The translations under genes were made by a program, and so were the position numbers. From Anaeramoeba flamelloides (taxonomy: Eukaryota > Metamonada > Anaeramoebidae): a stretch of DNA of 64,000 nucleotides. The stretch lies in contig JANTQA010000074.1 in assembly GCA_027625915.1 (NCBI GenBank), forward strand, positions 30,646 through 94,645. Direction: 5' to 3'. Shown here piece after piece: positions 22,757-35,712 of the stretch; the stretch's first letter is position 1; each line of letters begins with the position of its first letter. A model generated the notes under the pieces. It did no database searches, was not told where the DNA came from, and worked only from the letters and a program-made list of their open reading frames with translations.

Positions 22757-24701
22757 GGGAGTAGTCACACCAAGACACATACTTTGAAATCAAAGTATGT
22801 TGTAGTTTATACAAAGTAATATTAGTGAAATTGGGTTCAGAGTGTTCAAAAAATTTTTTTACAAAAAAAATTGAAAAATTTTCGTTTTAATAATGTTTCC
22901 AATTAAAAATTTATGGAAAAATAATGGAGAAAAATCATGTGTTGTATTGAATTTCTTTCTTTTTTTTTTTTTATAGTATTCTTTTTTGGCGAATTCAAAG
23001 TTGACTTTGATAAAGAGATGTAATTGTTAGAATTTGAATTAAATTTAAAAGTAAATCATCACATTTGTCTTCCAATTTAGATTAAAAAAGAAATTTAACC
23101 ATTTTTTACAAATATTAAAACACTTAATTTCAATTTTTGGAAATTAAATCTTTTTCAATAAATTAATGATGAAATACTAAATAAATAATAATAATACATA
23201 ATTGTAATGTTCACAATATTTAATACTTTGAATCTTCAACAAAACAAAAAATAAAAAATTTTTCGACCAAAATAAAATGGGGTGTGTCCAAAATTGTTAA
23301 AAGAACACAACAAAAAAATATATTGATAAATCTGTCAAAAATTGCTACTTGAAAATATGGATCGATCATATATTTAGATGCTCTCAACTTGGTTTGTTTG
23401 ATATTTTATGTAAAAGTTCTCAATTATAACCTAGGACCAAAATTTCGTAAAGTTTTGGATCGAATGAAAAGAAACATGATATTGGGAAAAAAAAACAAAA
23501 TACAAAATTTAACAAAAATCAATACTAATTTGCAAATTAAATGAATTATCGTCTGATTAATCTTTTTACTATTCATTTGTTGTCCTTTTAAGGGTTTTAA
23601 AGATAAATTTTGGGATGTGTCCAAAAAGTGAACAAATTATTACATGAAGTTTTCAAAGATATTTTGAAACAAATTTATTTTTTTTTGTTACGGTTCAGCA
23701 ATACAATGAATGATTCAAATTTTTAATAAATATTTAGAAAAAAACCATTCCAAATCATATTTTAAAATTTCGTAAAAAATTAATCTAAAACATTTGATTT
23801 CTCAATTGATCCTTGAATTGAAAAATAATTTTGTTTTTTTTCAAAGTAAATTTAAAAGTTACGATTTTTTTTTCATTCGTTTTTTTCTTCATTATTTGAA
23901 ACTAAAATTTAGTGTTTTAACACTTAATAATTCAATATATTCTTTATTAATTCAATTTAATGTTAAATATTATTCCCAGAAACCTTAACATATTAAAAAA
24001 ATTTGATCTATTTTTATTTTTCATTTTGAATAATTTTTTCTCAGTAGCTCAAAATATCATTAAATTCCAACTAAAAGACATGAAAATTTTATTTCAAAGC
24101 ACATGAATGAAAGGTTTGGAAAATTTAACCAAAACTATTCTCATCTTTTAAATTTGATTTTGGAAAGAGATTTGGGATTTTTTCAACGAAAAATCTTTAA
24201 TAGATTTTGAAATTCATTCGAAAATTTTACTTATTTTATTGAGAAAATGATAGATACAGAAACTTGTAAAACAATTTGCTTGTAATTTTGAAGCTTTAAA
24301 AGATTATATTTCTTTTTATTTTCAATCCAATAATCCAAACATTTCTAATAATTAATTATTTCGTAAATTTTTGTTGACATAAAAAAAAAAAAGTTGAAAA
24401 AAAAAATGTAAAAAATCAAAAAATAAATTAAAAATTCTCAAAACCCCTACATGATGTTCCAAAAATCATTAATAAAATTAGGTTTATGGTGTTAGTTTTC
24501 AACGATATTATATAAAGAATTTTGGAAGGTTGTGTGGGATTTTAAGAAATTAAAATGTTTAAATTAGTATTTTTTTTTTTTTTTCAAGTTAAGTGTTAAC
24601 ACCCAAAATAAATAATTATCATCAAGACTAACAAACTACTTTGTGATCGTTCGTGAAAGTTGAATTTTTTTGTCATTTTTTAGCCTCCTGGGACTACTCC
24701 C
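22757..24701. mobile_element. TTAA-flanked non-autonomous DNA element, 1.95 kb
   Basis: Perfect 10-bp inverted ends (GGGAGTAGTC ... GACTACTCCC) are each bordered by TTAA (22753-22756 and 24702-24705), the target duplication typical of piggyBac and Kolobok elements. The interior has no transposase-like frame (the longest, 23424-23624 on minus, is not recognisable). Two internal GTGTCCAAAA motifs lie about 330 bp apart near 23284 and 23614. The ends are seen directly; the superfamily choice is inferred. Confidence 0.7.
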
Positions 24702-24705
24702 TTAA

Positions 24706-27700
24706 TATTAAGTAATTCAAGAGATGATTTAATTGTTGAATTGTTGAATAAAATGTTACTAAAAAATGTTTTACAAATGAGCATAATGAATAGTGATTCT
24801 GCTTTTAGACAGTGTTTTCTTTTCAAAAAATTTCATTTTTGAGTCAAAAAAAGTAATTCCTGAGAAAGATTAATTCATTACTTTAAAGCAGAGAAACTGT
24901 TTATTCCAAAGTTGAATTCCATCAATTTTACTTAAATTCCTGTATAATCTGTCAAAAAATTCACAAAAAGCGAAAGTAAAAGAAAATTAAATCAAATCTT
25001 TGTTTATTTTGGTTATTTACCTATTGTAGTCTTAAATAAAATCATTTGTGTTTCAATTCTAAGACTCCTTGTCCTGTTTGACTCAAAGACAAAAAAAAAT
25101 TTACATTTTGAATATTTGTTCAAAAAAAATCAATAGTTTAAATTTGTTGAAAAAACGAAGAACAAAATGAAAAAATTGTTTAAATCGAAACAAAAAAAAT
25201 GTTCCCATTTTGACGATTTAATTCAAGACATTTACACCACAAACAATAACAACAACAAAGCAAGAATTAAACTAGTTTCCGAATTTTATAGAGTATTTTG
25301 TAAAAATAATTCACAATTATCCCAACCACAACAATAATTTTAAATTGGTTTTTTCTTTGTCTTTAAAATTCAAAAAATAAAAAACAAATTACCGACTTCC
25401 TATTGAAACTGTTTTTTAACAACTTTTTTTCTCTTTTTCGAAAACAAAAAAAATATTTTTATTCCAAAAACAATATAACTTTATGAACAAAACACGTAAC
25501 CCTACACAAAGACAATAAAAAAACACTTGTTTACATAACAAATCATAGATCTAAAACAATAAATAATACTTACATTGGAAAAAATAGGAATGTTCTTAGT
25601 TTAAAAACGATATTACAACAAATACCACTGATTTTTTTTATTCTTGTACTGATTAAAAAAAAGAAATCAAAATAATCTTTTCCCAACAAAACTATAAAAA
25701 AAGGATTTCATTCAAACACATAATCGAAAGAAATGTTTAGGACAATAATTTTTGGAGGAGATTTCAATCTTAGTAATGAAAAATAAAATACAATAATTAA
25801 TAAAAGATTTTCGATAAGTGATAATAAACCTACATAGCTCGACAAATTATTATCAAAAAATTTCAAAGAAATTTATCAAAAAGTTCTCAATTCAATAAAT
25901 GTTTTTTAGTTTTTGAAAATTTTTTATAAGAGTGATTCTGGCCGCCATTATTTTTTTTCTTTGGAGATAATTCTCAATTTTTCCAAATGATTCTAAAAAA
26001 CCTGCTAAAATACATTTTTTTTTAATTGTCAGCCGGTACAAAATAACGGGAATTTCGGTATAATTTGTAATAAATAGTATCAAATTTGATTTAAATTTTG
26101 ATTTTACGATTTAATAAATATGGAGATTCCAATAATAATTTTCTCAGATTTAGTAATACATTAAAAATTATTTATTATTCCTGACTTTGACAATTAAAAA
26201 GACCAATTATTAAGATGGGTGCATTTCTAAAATAAAAACAAAAAAAAAGTTAATATTGTAATTTAAAAACTTAATACTTCGTAAATCTCTAGATTATCAG
26301 AGAAGTCATTTTTTTTTTAATGAAATGATTTAATTTTTATCATTTTGAATTGTTCGATTTCAATCTGAAGAGAAAAAAAATATATGTATTTCTGAAAGTT
26401 TTGAATATTCATTTTTAATTTTCAATTTAAATTTTTTTTTTCAATACATCATCATTATTTTTTTTTGAAAAGGATCCAAAGGCTTGGAGTGATTGATTGA
26501 TTTCAAATCTTCTTAATCTTCCCAAAAAAAAACAAATTTGAATAAAATTTTTTTTGAATGAAATATGGAACTTTTTTGACTTAAAAAAATATATTTATGC
26601 TTCAGGAAATAGTCTTAATTTCCCTCCACATTTCAAACTCTTATTATAAAAAATAATTCATTTTTTTCAATTTTAAACTCTAAAATCTGATGGTAGTAAC
26701 AATAATTTCAAAGTTGAGAAGTTTCCAAACTCAATTTATCTAACTCGAATTGAAAAATCAGAAAACACAATACTGACTTAATTGACAAGATTAGAAATAA
26801 TAAATTCCAAAATTTTATCATAATTTGAGAATCAAGTTTGAATTTTTTAAAAAGTATAAAATTTAATGTCATGTTTTTGACTATTTATTCGAAAGTAGAT
26901 CCCTCAAAGATCTTGAAGTTATTTGATTTTAAAGTTTTTTTGATAAAAGCAATTCAACTTGTTGAAAACGGTGAATAAAAATTTTTTTTGGGGATTTTTA
27001 AAAATTATTTTTTACTTTTTTTCTTCTCTTTTTTTAGACTTCTTCTTATATCTTTTGTCTTTTTAGATTACAAGACCGAGTTTTGTAGATTTTGGTATTT
27101 CCAAATATTTCATGTTTTGAATATAAGTAAATTTACGGAATACAAATTCAATTGAATTTTCGGAAAAGTGGTCAGAATTTCAATTTCCAAATACAATTCC
27201 CTTTTAGTATTATTTTTTTTACAAACAAATAAAAAGAGTAATTTTAATTTGAAGAAAAAGAGATCGAAAAAAAAGGAAGACATCCTTGTACTTTTTTACA
27301 TTTATTTGTTCTTTTTTAAATATTTCCTTCTAAGAATGGATATTTTAAATATGTTTTTCTTTTATTGCAAAAAAAAACCTTTATGGAAAATAAAAAAACC
27401 AAAGCTTTGATTTGTTATCTTTTGATATTGGGTTGAAACTTCAGGAACCAAAAATCTCTTCAAATTAACAAGTTCTTTAGAGACTTCCTTTAAACTCTAC
27501 ATATTCTTGAAATACATGATCATTGGATAAATTTTACTGTTAAGAGGATATATTTTCAATTAATTATTAGAAAAATTAAAATTCATTATAGCTCCAATAT
27601 CTGAACCCTAAGAAGGTTGTGTTCTGAATTCCCTTTTTGATTTTGGCACAATATTTTTCTCTGATTAATCTGAACCAAAAATGGAGAAAATATTTATATT

Positions 27701-27784
27701 TTCGAATTTTTTTTACAGAACAAATTTATTGATTATTTAAATTAATTAATTAATTCATATTAGAAGAAAAAAAAAATGATTAAT
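24706..27784. other. Non-coding AT-rich sequence
   Basis: Three kilobases without a recognisable gene or repeat boundary. Small frames at 25892-26083 (-) and 27168-27410 (+) show no family resemblance and no support. Confidence 0.5.
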
Positions 27785-27975
<191 letters not shown>

Positions 27976-28015
27976 TTTTTATTTTTATTTTTGCAGTAGT
28001 ATTAGTGGTTTTAAA

Positions 28016-29096
28016 TTATAAATCATGATGCCATGTTCTTGATATGATAGTTTTTGAATCAAAAATTTGATAATAATTTTTTGGAGTAAAAATTAAAATG
28101 AATGATTTGAGATTTTCAGGAATAATATTGTCTTGTTGTTCGGAATCTGAAATCAATATAAAGATAAAAGGAATTTCATAAGTAATTAATTTAATTTTAT
28201 TCCATTCATTTAAAAGATGGATTTTATTTGTTAGACCACTTTTTGATTGAATTAAAACAAGGAAATATTCTGGATTTATTGTTGGATTTTTTTTTAATCG
28301 TTTTTGGTTTAATCCAGTATTAAATTGATCTGTTTTTAAAATTTGATTTCGTTGCCAGATCCATTTCTCCAATGCAATATCTTGATCTTCTTCTTCAATT
28401 GGTAATACGAGAAAGGAATCAGCAAATGGCGAATTAGGAACATTTAGAAATCCAATTCCTTTTCTGAATAATTTTTCATTAATAATTTGATTTGTAAAAT
28501 TTGAAGGTTTAATTTGTACTGTATTAATAGCTATTAGGCTATTGTTAAAAGGATTTTTTTTTTTCTTCTTTTTTTTTGTTTTTGATTGTAATTTGATAAT
28601 TTTGATTTGTTTATATTTAAAGTTAAACTCAATTTCTGAACAAAATAATTGAATATTTTCAAAATTATCATTTTTGTTTCGAGTATTAATAATATTAAAA
28701 TTATTATCATAATGATAATAATTATTATTATCATAATCATAGTTATATTTGTTTGTAAAAATTATTCGTTTTAAAATGATATTTTGTTCTTCTTCAACAA
28801 ATATTTGTTGTTGATGAGTGGTGGTGGTTTGGGAATTAATAATAAAATAATTGTGAATTCTGAAAAGAAAATTTTGAAGATCATCAATTTCATTGGTTGC
28901 AAAATTATTGGTTTTTGTTGGTGTTTGTAATATTTTTGGTAAATAAATAAAAGGAAGAAACTTTGAGTTTTTTAAAATTAAATCAAGATATATATAGGGT
29001 AAGACTATTAAACTTTTCTCATTTTTTAATTGCTTGCGAAATATGAGCCCATCATTTTCCAGATCAAGTATAGACTTTTGTATATATTCTACGTTC

Positions 29097-29146
<50 letters not shown>

Positions 29147-31351
29147 ATTATTATTATTATAATTATTACTCTTAATAATCTTCAAATTAAAGTAAGAATC
29201 TGAATCTATTGGTTGTAGGAAAATTGAATAACTGAATAATTTTAATTTAAAAATTGGATCTTGTTTGTTTAAAGTGTTAATTGAAATCATTTTTACATTA
29301 CTATTGATTTCTTTTTGAATATCTTTAAAAATTTGAGTACAAGTTTTTGGATTTTGTGAATCATGAAATATAAATTTCTCAATAATTTCACTATTTGAAA
29401 GTTCTTTGGTTTTTTCTTCTTCATTTTTTTGATCAGAGAAAAAAAGATTTCTTTTAATGTTCTGATTTTGAAGAATACATAACAAAAAATATTCAAATAG
29501 TCTTGGTATACCTTCGATATTGACAAGAAGAAATTGGATACCCCTTGGAAGAGATTCAAATTTTAACTTTTCTTTTTTCCCAAGTAATTTTTCAAGGATC
29601 TCTAAATAATTTTCCTTTGTCATTAAATTTATTGAAATTTGTTTTGGAAATCGTGAACTTACAGATGCTATATGTTGAACAGAATTTTTTGCTTGTGTCC
29701 CACAAAAAACAGGCATCAAAAAGATATTACTCCTCATAAGAGCTGATTTTTCTTTCATAACTTGGAGATATAGATTCGCAAGATAATTATTTTCATTACG
29801 GTTATCAAGATTCAAAATCTGATTTGTTTCATCAAATACAATTATTACCATTAACCAATCTATGGTTTTTTTTTGTTTCTGTTTCTGTTTCTGTTACTGT
29901 TGCTGTTTCTGTTGCTGTCGCTGTTGCTGTTTCTTTTTTATCTTCTTGTTAAACAGTAAATCATGGAAATTAGTAAATATTGTCTCTAATGAATCAATAT
30001 TATCGGCTAATGTTTTTAAAGCTTGTCCGTCCAAATTGTCAGAGTATTGTTCCATTTTCTGAAAACTTGATAAATTAAATAAAATCCGATAATATAAACT
30101 TTTTGCAATGTTTATCTTTACATACTCCCATGGTTCTAGTGAGACTTTGGCAAAGTCTATATATATAAATAAATTGTTCTTGAGAAAATTGGTATAAGAT
30201 TGTCGTAAGTTCTTGATTTGATTACAATTGTTTTTATCTTGGAATTTTTTTAATTGATTCTCAAATTCCTTTTTGAAGCTTTCTTGATAAAAAATTGTTT
30301 TTGCAAGCCTTGTTTTCCCGATCCCACTTGAGCCAAACCAAGTTAAATTTGTGATTTTTTTCCCCGATTGATCCTCAAGTCTTAAAAAATCACAAATAAT
30401 TCCCTTGACAATTTCGCCGATTTCATGTTTTCTATTGACAAATGGGATAGAGTCTTCGTTAAATTCATCAATTGTCTTGATGAGACTTTGTTCATTAAAT
30501 AGTTTGTTTGGTGGCTTTTTTTTGTTTTTTATATTTTCTTTCGAATGTTTTAAAAAGCACTTTAAGATTTTTTTAATTTCTATATTGAAAGGTTTTGGTT
30601 TATTTTGTTGTTTTGTTTGGTTTTTTTGTTTAAATGAAAAGAGAGAATAAGTCCAAAAACAATAAAAAAAAAAAAAAAAAAAAAAATTCTTATTCTAAAA
30701 AAGATTAATTTAAGAAGAGGAAAGCATACCTTGAGTTTTTTGTTCTTGTGTTAGGTTTTGTGGAACTTTGACAATTATGAGATCTTTTGTTTTTTTTGTC
30801 AGCGCATTCATATTAACTCTTCCTTGTTGTTGATCGATTCTGTTCTTTTGTTCTTTGATAAGTGTGTTTTGTTCTTTGATTTTTTGGTCTTGCTTTTCGA
30901 TCTGTTCGTTTTGCTTGTCAATTTGGAGATTTTGTTCTTTGATTTGGACATTTTGTTTATCAATTTGTTGATTTTGTTTATCGATCTGATTTTCTTTTCT
31001 CGAAATTTTTCTTTTCAATCTATTTAAATTGTTTTTCATTTTCTTCAGTTCCTTTGCTTCTTTTTTTGTTAACTTTGATTCTTTTTCTTTTTCTTTTTCT
31101 TTTTCTTCTTCTTCTTCTTCTATTTCTTCTATTTTCATTTCTAAATCATCCAATTCATCATAAAGCACATCAAGTTCATTTTTCATTTCCTTCAGTTCAT
31201 CTTTCATTTCATCAAGTTCATTTTCCATTACATTTCTTCTTTCCTCCATTTGTTTGCGTACTTTGATCATTTCATCACGTTCCTGATCAAGTTTTTTCAT
31301 TCTTTCTTCCATTTGTTTTTCATATTCACTTTGTTTTTGGTTTGGGTTCAT
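28016..31351 (-). CDS. Coiled-coil / P-loop ATPase with nuclease-like tail (gene 2)
   Basis: Proposed exons are 31351-30730 and 30579-28016, with a 150-bp intron that starts GTATGC, ends ATATAG and is spliced in phase 1. The coding length is 1062 codons. Residues 1-200 are a coiled coil nearly identical in plan to gene 1 (EERMKKLDQERDEMIKVRKQ). The ATPase part carries Walker A GSSGIGKT at about 290-297, Walker B VIIVFDET at about 452-459, CGTQ near 500 and EGIPRLFEYFL near 563, followed by a long Asn run. The C-terminus (about 920-1050) has GFLNVPNSPFADSFLVLP and YFLVLIQSKSG, a D...Q-x-K arrangement like restriction-endonuclease folds in Crinkler-type NTPases. Reading is not continuous between the Walker A and Walker B halves (at least one interruption in a Gln-rich spacer), so this copy may be a pseudogene or need a further intron. 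DNA or nucleotide targets are unknown. Confidence 0.65.
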
Positions 31352-31610
31352 GTTGATTGATTGCTTTCTTTTGAAAAAATTACAAAAAAAAAAAAAAAAA
31401 AAATGAAAATAATGAAAAAAATGATTAATCACAGAAACCAAAATCATAGAAATCACAGAAACCACAACTTATTTTTTCAGTTCAAAAAAATTGGTAAATC
31501 AAAAATATAAGTGTATTTATTAAGAGAAAGATTTTATTGTGTAATTTTGTTTTGATTTTTGTTCAAAAGGTAAAAATTTTTTATCTTTTTTTTTTTTTGT
31601 TTTCTTCACC
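31352..31610 (-). promoter_or_regulatory. 5' flank of gene 2, resembling that of gene 1
   Basis: It contains a poly(A) run (31382-31402 on plus), a short GAAACCACA-type repeat (31425-31470) and AT-rich sequence in the same order as the gene 1 flank (6372-6600). The parallel suggests that duplication carried the 5' flank along. No specific promoter motif was identified. Confidence 0.35.
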
Positions 31611-32039
31611 TTGATCACTTCACTTTTTGAAATTGAAAGTCAATTGGAAGTATTAGTTTTACTGATTTCTGAATTAATTCAAAATGTTTTTTTTTTTTCA
31701 TTTTCTCTTATTCTTTCTCAGTTGTGCTTTTTCTTTTCTTATTTTAATAATTATTGTTTGACTCAAAAAAAAAATCAAAAACAAAAACAAAAACAAAACA
31801 GAAACAAAAAACAAAAAAAACAAACAAAGATTTGATTTGTTTTTTTAAACCGTCCACTACAACCACACACACAATATCCAAAAACGATGATGAAGCAAAG
31901 GATCGAAAACCCAGCTTTTTCAAACACCGATCTGAAAAGATTATAATCAAATGACCGAGTACTTAATTTGGACAAATTGGACTTCTATTCAACTAACACA
32001 AGCACTAATCGAATTGAATCTAGGTAGGAACCAAATGGG

Positions 32040-32135
32040 ATCCGAATAGAAACCAAAGGAACCAAATGAACCAAATGAACCGAAGGAACCAAAGGAACCA
32101 AATACCTATCCGAAGGAACCAAAGGAACCAAACTA
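32040..32135 (+). repeat. 9-bp minisatellite GGAACCAAA
   Basis: About ten imperfect copies of GGAACCAAA/GAACCAAAT. In one frame they would encode PKEPNEP repeats, but no gene frame supports this. Confidence 0.75.
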
Positions 32136-33184
32136 TCCTATTTTCCTAAAGATCAATCAAACACTTACAAAATTGGCTCTTTGTTGAAAACAAATGAAGA
32201 AGAAAGAAACAACTATCTAATTAATGTACTAAAGGTCAACCAAACGCAGACCAAATTGGATCTTTTCTTATAATCCAATTGATGCATCCCAATGAACCGA
32301 AGGAACCAAAACATAAGAAGAAAAGAAAGTTAAATTTATTAAAGAATTTCTGAAACCTTTAAAAATCAATAAATCCCTTCTCCAACTCAATCTTTCTGGA
32401 AATATGATAAATATAGAAAATCAAAAAACAAAAATCCAAAATTTTCAGAAAAAGAAATCTCAATTTTCAAAAATAATCACCAATTCAATCAAAGAAGGCA
32501 ATTTACAATTCTGAAAACAATTAATTCAAATTGATAAAATCCCCTTAATAAGAAGTCAATCTGTCAAATTATTTTTCTGAAGAAGAAACTAAATCCTAAA
32601 ATTCAAAAGTATTAAACACCGTTTTCCATACAGCCATTTTTCATCAGCAAATTGAAATTCTATTTCATTTATTATTTGCAAACAATGAAAAAACCAGATC
32701 AAGAAATCATTTCAAAAAGAAGTCTTTTCATGAATTTAAAAAATGCCATAAACAAAACAAAATGCAGTAATTGCTTTATTAAATCCAAATGAAATTTTGC
32801 TCTTTGATTTTGAAAATTATTTTAATCATTTTATTTCTATCTCTTTCCTTTCTTTTTCCTTTCTTCTTCTTCCTTTTTTTCTTCCTCGTTCAAGAATAAT
32901 AATAATAATAAATCAAATAATTTCCCAAACAAATTAATTTCAGAAGAAGAAGAAGAAATAATCAGAATGAGAATTGGGGAAAGAATGACAAACAATTGAA
33001 AATCCAATTTGAAAATGAATTTTAACTCAAAAATAAAAACATTTCTTTTCAAATGGTTATATTGTCCCTGAATCTTTTGATTTTAAATCAAAACAAATCC
33101 TGATTGAAATCTGAAAATTCTGAAAATCTTTTCCAATTCCAAAAACAACTACCAAAGTATGAAAACAAATCAAAAAACAACAAA

Positions 33185-33780
33185 TCAAAAACCAAAATCA
33201 AGAAGAAGAAAAAAGTAAGATAGAAAAAGAAAACGAGAAATTAAAAAACGAGAATAAGAAACAAAAAAAGAAAAAGAAAAAGAAAAAGAAAAAGAAAAAG
33301 AATAAGAAAAAGAAAAAGAAAAAGAAAAAGAAAAAGAAATTCGACCAGAAAAAGAAAAAGGAAACCAAAATCAAGAAAAGGAAAAAGAATCAAAAGAAAT
33401 ATCAAGAAAATATTTCTTTTCAAATGAAAAATTATTAAATGATTTCCAAAATTAGATCTCATTAAATATGAAAATTCAGAAAAATAATTCATTTTTTTGA
33501 TCAGTCTAAAACAAAACAAGAATCAGAATTAAAATGAGAAACTTAAAATAAATCAATTCAAAATAACAAATTTATTCTTTGTACAAGATCAAATTTATTT
33601 CTAGAGATCTAATTTTTCAGACTTGTCAATTCCAAATCGAAAAAGAAAAAGAAAAAGAAGAATCAAGAGAAGAAAAAGAAGAATCAAGAGAAGAAAAAGA
33701 AGAAAAAAAGAAAGAAAAAAAAAAATACATAAGATATTAAACTACAAGAAAGAAAGAAAGAAAGAAAGAAAGAAAAGAAA
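33185..33780. repeat. Purine-rich tracts (GAAAAA)n and (GAAA)n
   Basis: The plus strand is almost pure A/G over 33185-33400 and 33636-33780, including (GAAAAA)n, (AAGAAGAAT)n and (AAAG)n runs. Antisense frames rich in Phe/Leu are artefacts. Confidence 0.85.
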
Positions 33781-33899
33781 TAATGGGAAATTAAGATAAA
33801 TATAGAAAAGCTTGAATTTTTATTTTATATACCATAAGTGATAATTTAATTAATTGATATGATTGGTTATTTATATTTCAGAGTGTCATTCTTATAATA

Positions 33900-34440
33900 A
33901 AAAAATTTTCTAAAATTTTCATGAACCTTATAACAATTTCTCAAAAAACACTTACAATACAAACAATATATTATAAAATGTGATTCATTTTAAAGACAGA
34001 ATACACTGGACACAAAATTTGACACAAAAAATAAACAAAAAAAAAATGCAAAAATTTTCAGTTGTTTATATATATAGACAAAACATGTTTCAAAAATTTC
34101 CATAAACTTTCAGACACATTCAAACATTTTTTTCCAAATACACTTACTATACACAACCAGTCTACTACAAAATGTAATTCATTCTAAAGGTAGATTACAC
34201 TGGACATGAAATTTTCCTGAAAAAGTAAACTAAAAAAAAAATGCAAAATTTTTGAGTTTTATATATTTATAGTCAAAATATATTTTCATAATTTTCTAAC
34301 AATTTTTTCAAACATGTATATACTACACAACCAATATATTATAAAATGTAATTCATTCTAAAGGCAGAATATGCCAAGGTTAAAATTTCACTCAAAAATG
34401 CAAGTCAAAAAAAATGTAAAATTTTCGTGGTTTTTATATA
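33900..34440. repeat. Three tandem direct repeats of about 182 bp
   Basis: Units starting near 33915, 34097 and 34280 share ordered motifs: CACTTAC/TACACAACCA, ATATTATAAAATGTGATTC, TTCTAAAGGCAGAAT, AAAAATGCAAAATTTT. Divergence is 15-25% by eye. The array ends exactly at the left end of the Tc1/mariner element. Confidence 0.7.
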
Positions 34441-34442
34441 TA

Positions 34443-35712
34443 CAGTTATGATTTTAAATATTGACCCTTTTTTCTTTTTCGTTTAAGTTACTTTGATGAA
34501 CTATCCTAACGTTCACTTACAAAAAGAACAAAAGCTATAAATTATTGAATTGTATTCGGGAGGATTGAAGCAATAAGATATTATATGAGAAGTGAAATGT
34601 AGGAGAAAAACAATATACATATTACTTCAAAGATCTAATACCAAAAGGTTCATAATTAATAACAAATCGAAAGGTAGAAAATCAGTGATTAGTGAATTTA
34701 AAAGAAAGAAGATTTCGAAATTCGTAAAGAAAAATCCATTTATTTTAAGATCTACAATATTAGCACAACTAAATATCAGTACGTCTAATTATAGAAAAAT
34801 CCTAAATAAAATTGAATCAAAGGTTTCACTCAAAATAGTTTACTTTTTTTCACAAAAAGACATTTTAAATAACAAAAGTACTTTGAAAATACATTTCGTC
34901 TGTGTACAAGGATGGAATAGAAACAAAGATCATTTTCAGATTACACCCTCATTCAAAAAAATAAAAATAAAAAAAAATGAAATGTTTGGAGATCACCTAA
35001 AACAAGGAAATAATTGTCAACTGCAACGTACAATAAAGGAAAATCTAATTATTCTTGTAATTTTGGGAAGCAATAGGATTTAATTCGAAAAGAGATTTAA
35101 TACATATACAAGGCTCTATAATTAGCCAAAAATATCAGTCAATTTTGTAAATATTATTTATCCATTTCGAACTAATAATACTTCTATATTTTTTTTTAAA
35201 GGACAACTCACTCACTCATGTCTCATTTTCATCAAGAAATTATTTTAGAGAAAATAATCTACAACTTCTCGATTGGTCATCTTGTTCACAAGATTAAAAT
35301 TCAATCAAGAATGTTGGGACGAGATTGGAAAAAATTATCACTTAAAATGAGATTACAAAAAAAGAATAAATCAAAGTAGTAATCTAAAAATGGTAAAATC
35401 TGGATTGCAGATTAATAAAGAATTTAATTTGTAATATATTAAAAAGATTAGCCGAACTAGGCTTCTGAAGAGGGAGGCAAATTCATTATTAATTTTTTCA
35501 TTTTTTTTTTTTTTTAATTTTTTTAAGATTTTTTGTGCTTTATGTTTTTTAATTTTCTTTAATAATTGTTCAGATTTCAAACTATGTTCTGATTTTAAGA
35601 ATTTATTATCCAAATAGTGATTTTTTCAGAAACAAAATTTCAATTAAATTATATCCTAATTACAAAATTCAGATTTTAAATGGGTCATTATTTAAAATCA
35701 GTACTATAATTG
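34443..35712 (+). mobile_element. Tc1/mariner transposon, 1.27 kb, decayed
   Basis: The left end CAGTTATG, then ATTTTAAATATTGACCC, is mirrored at the right by GGGTCATTATTTAAAAT ... ATAATTG, and TA flanks both ends (34441-34442, 35713-35714). Length and TA duplication fit Tc1/mariner. The interior holds a transposase fragment (34592-35083) and, at about 35230-35345, a degenerate DDE C-terminal block (NNLQLLDWSSCSQD, NSIKNVGTRLEKII) matching the Tc1 'WPAQSPDLNPIENVW' signature. The middle catalytic part is not readable, so the element is dead. Confidence 0.75.
34592..35083 (+). CDS. Tc1-like transposase, N-terminal fragment
   Basis: Residues about 26-75 (KGRKSVISEFKRKKISKFV, KKNPFILRSTILAQLNISTS, NYRKILNKIE) match the second helix-turn-helix of Tc1 transposases, including the Gly-Arg-Lys AT-hook-like entry. 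The first HTH and the initiator Met are not clear upstream. Sequence after residue about 85 is not alignable with the DDE core by eye. DNA binding to the terminal repeats would be the family role; this copy cannot be active. Confidence 0.65.
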   Translation: MKCRRKTIYILLQRSNTKRFIINNKSKGRKSVISEFKRKKISKFVKKNPFILRSTILAQLNISTSNYRKILNKIESKVSLKIVYFFSQKDILNNKSTLKIHFVCVQGWNRNKDHFQITPSFKKIKIKKNEMFGDHLKQGNNCQLQRTIKENLIILVILGSNRI

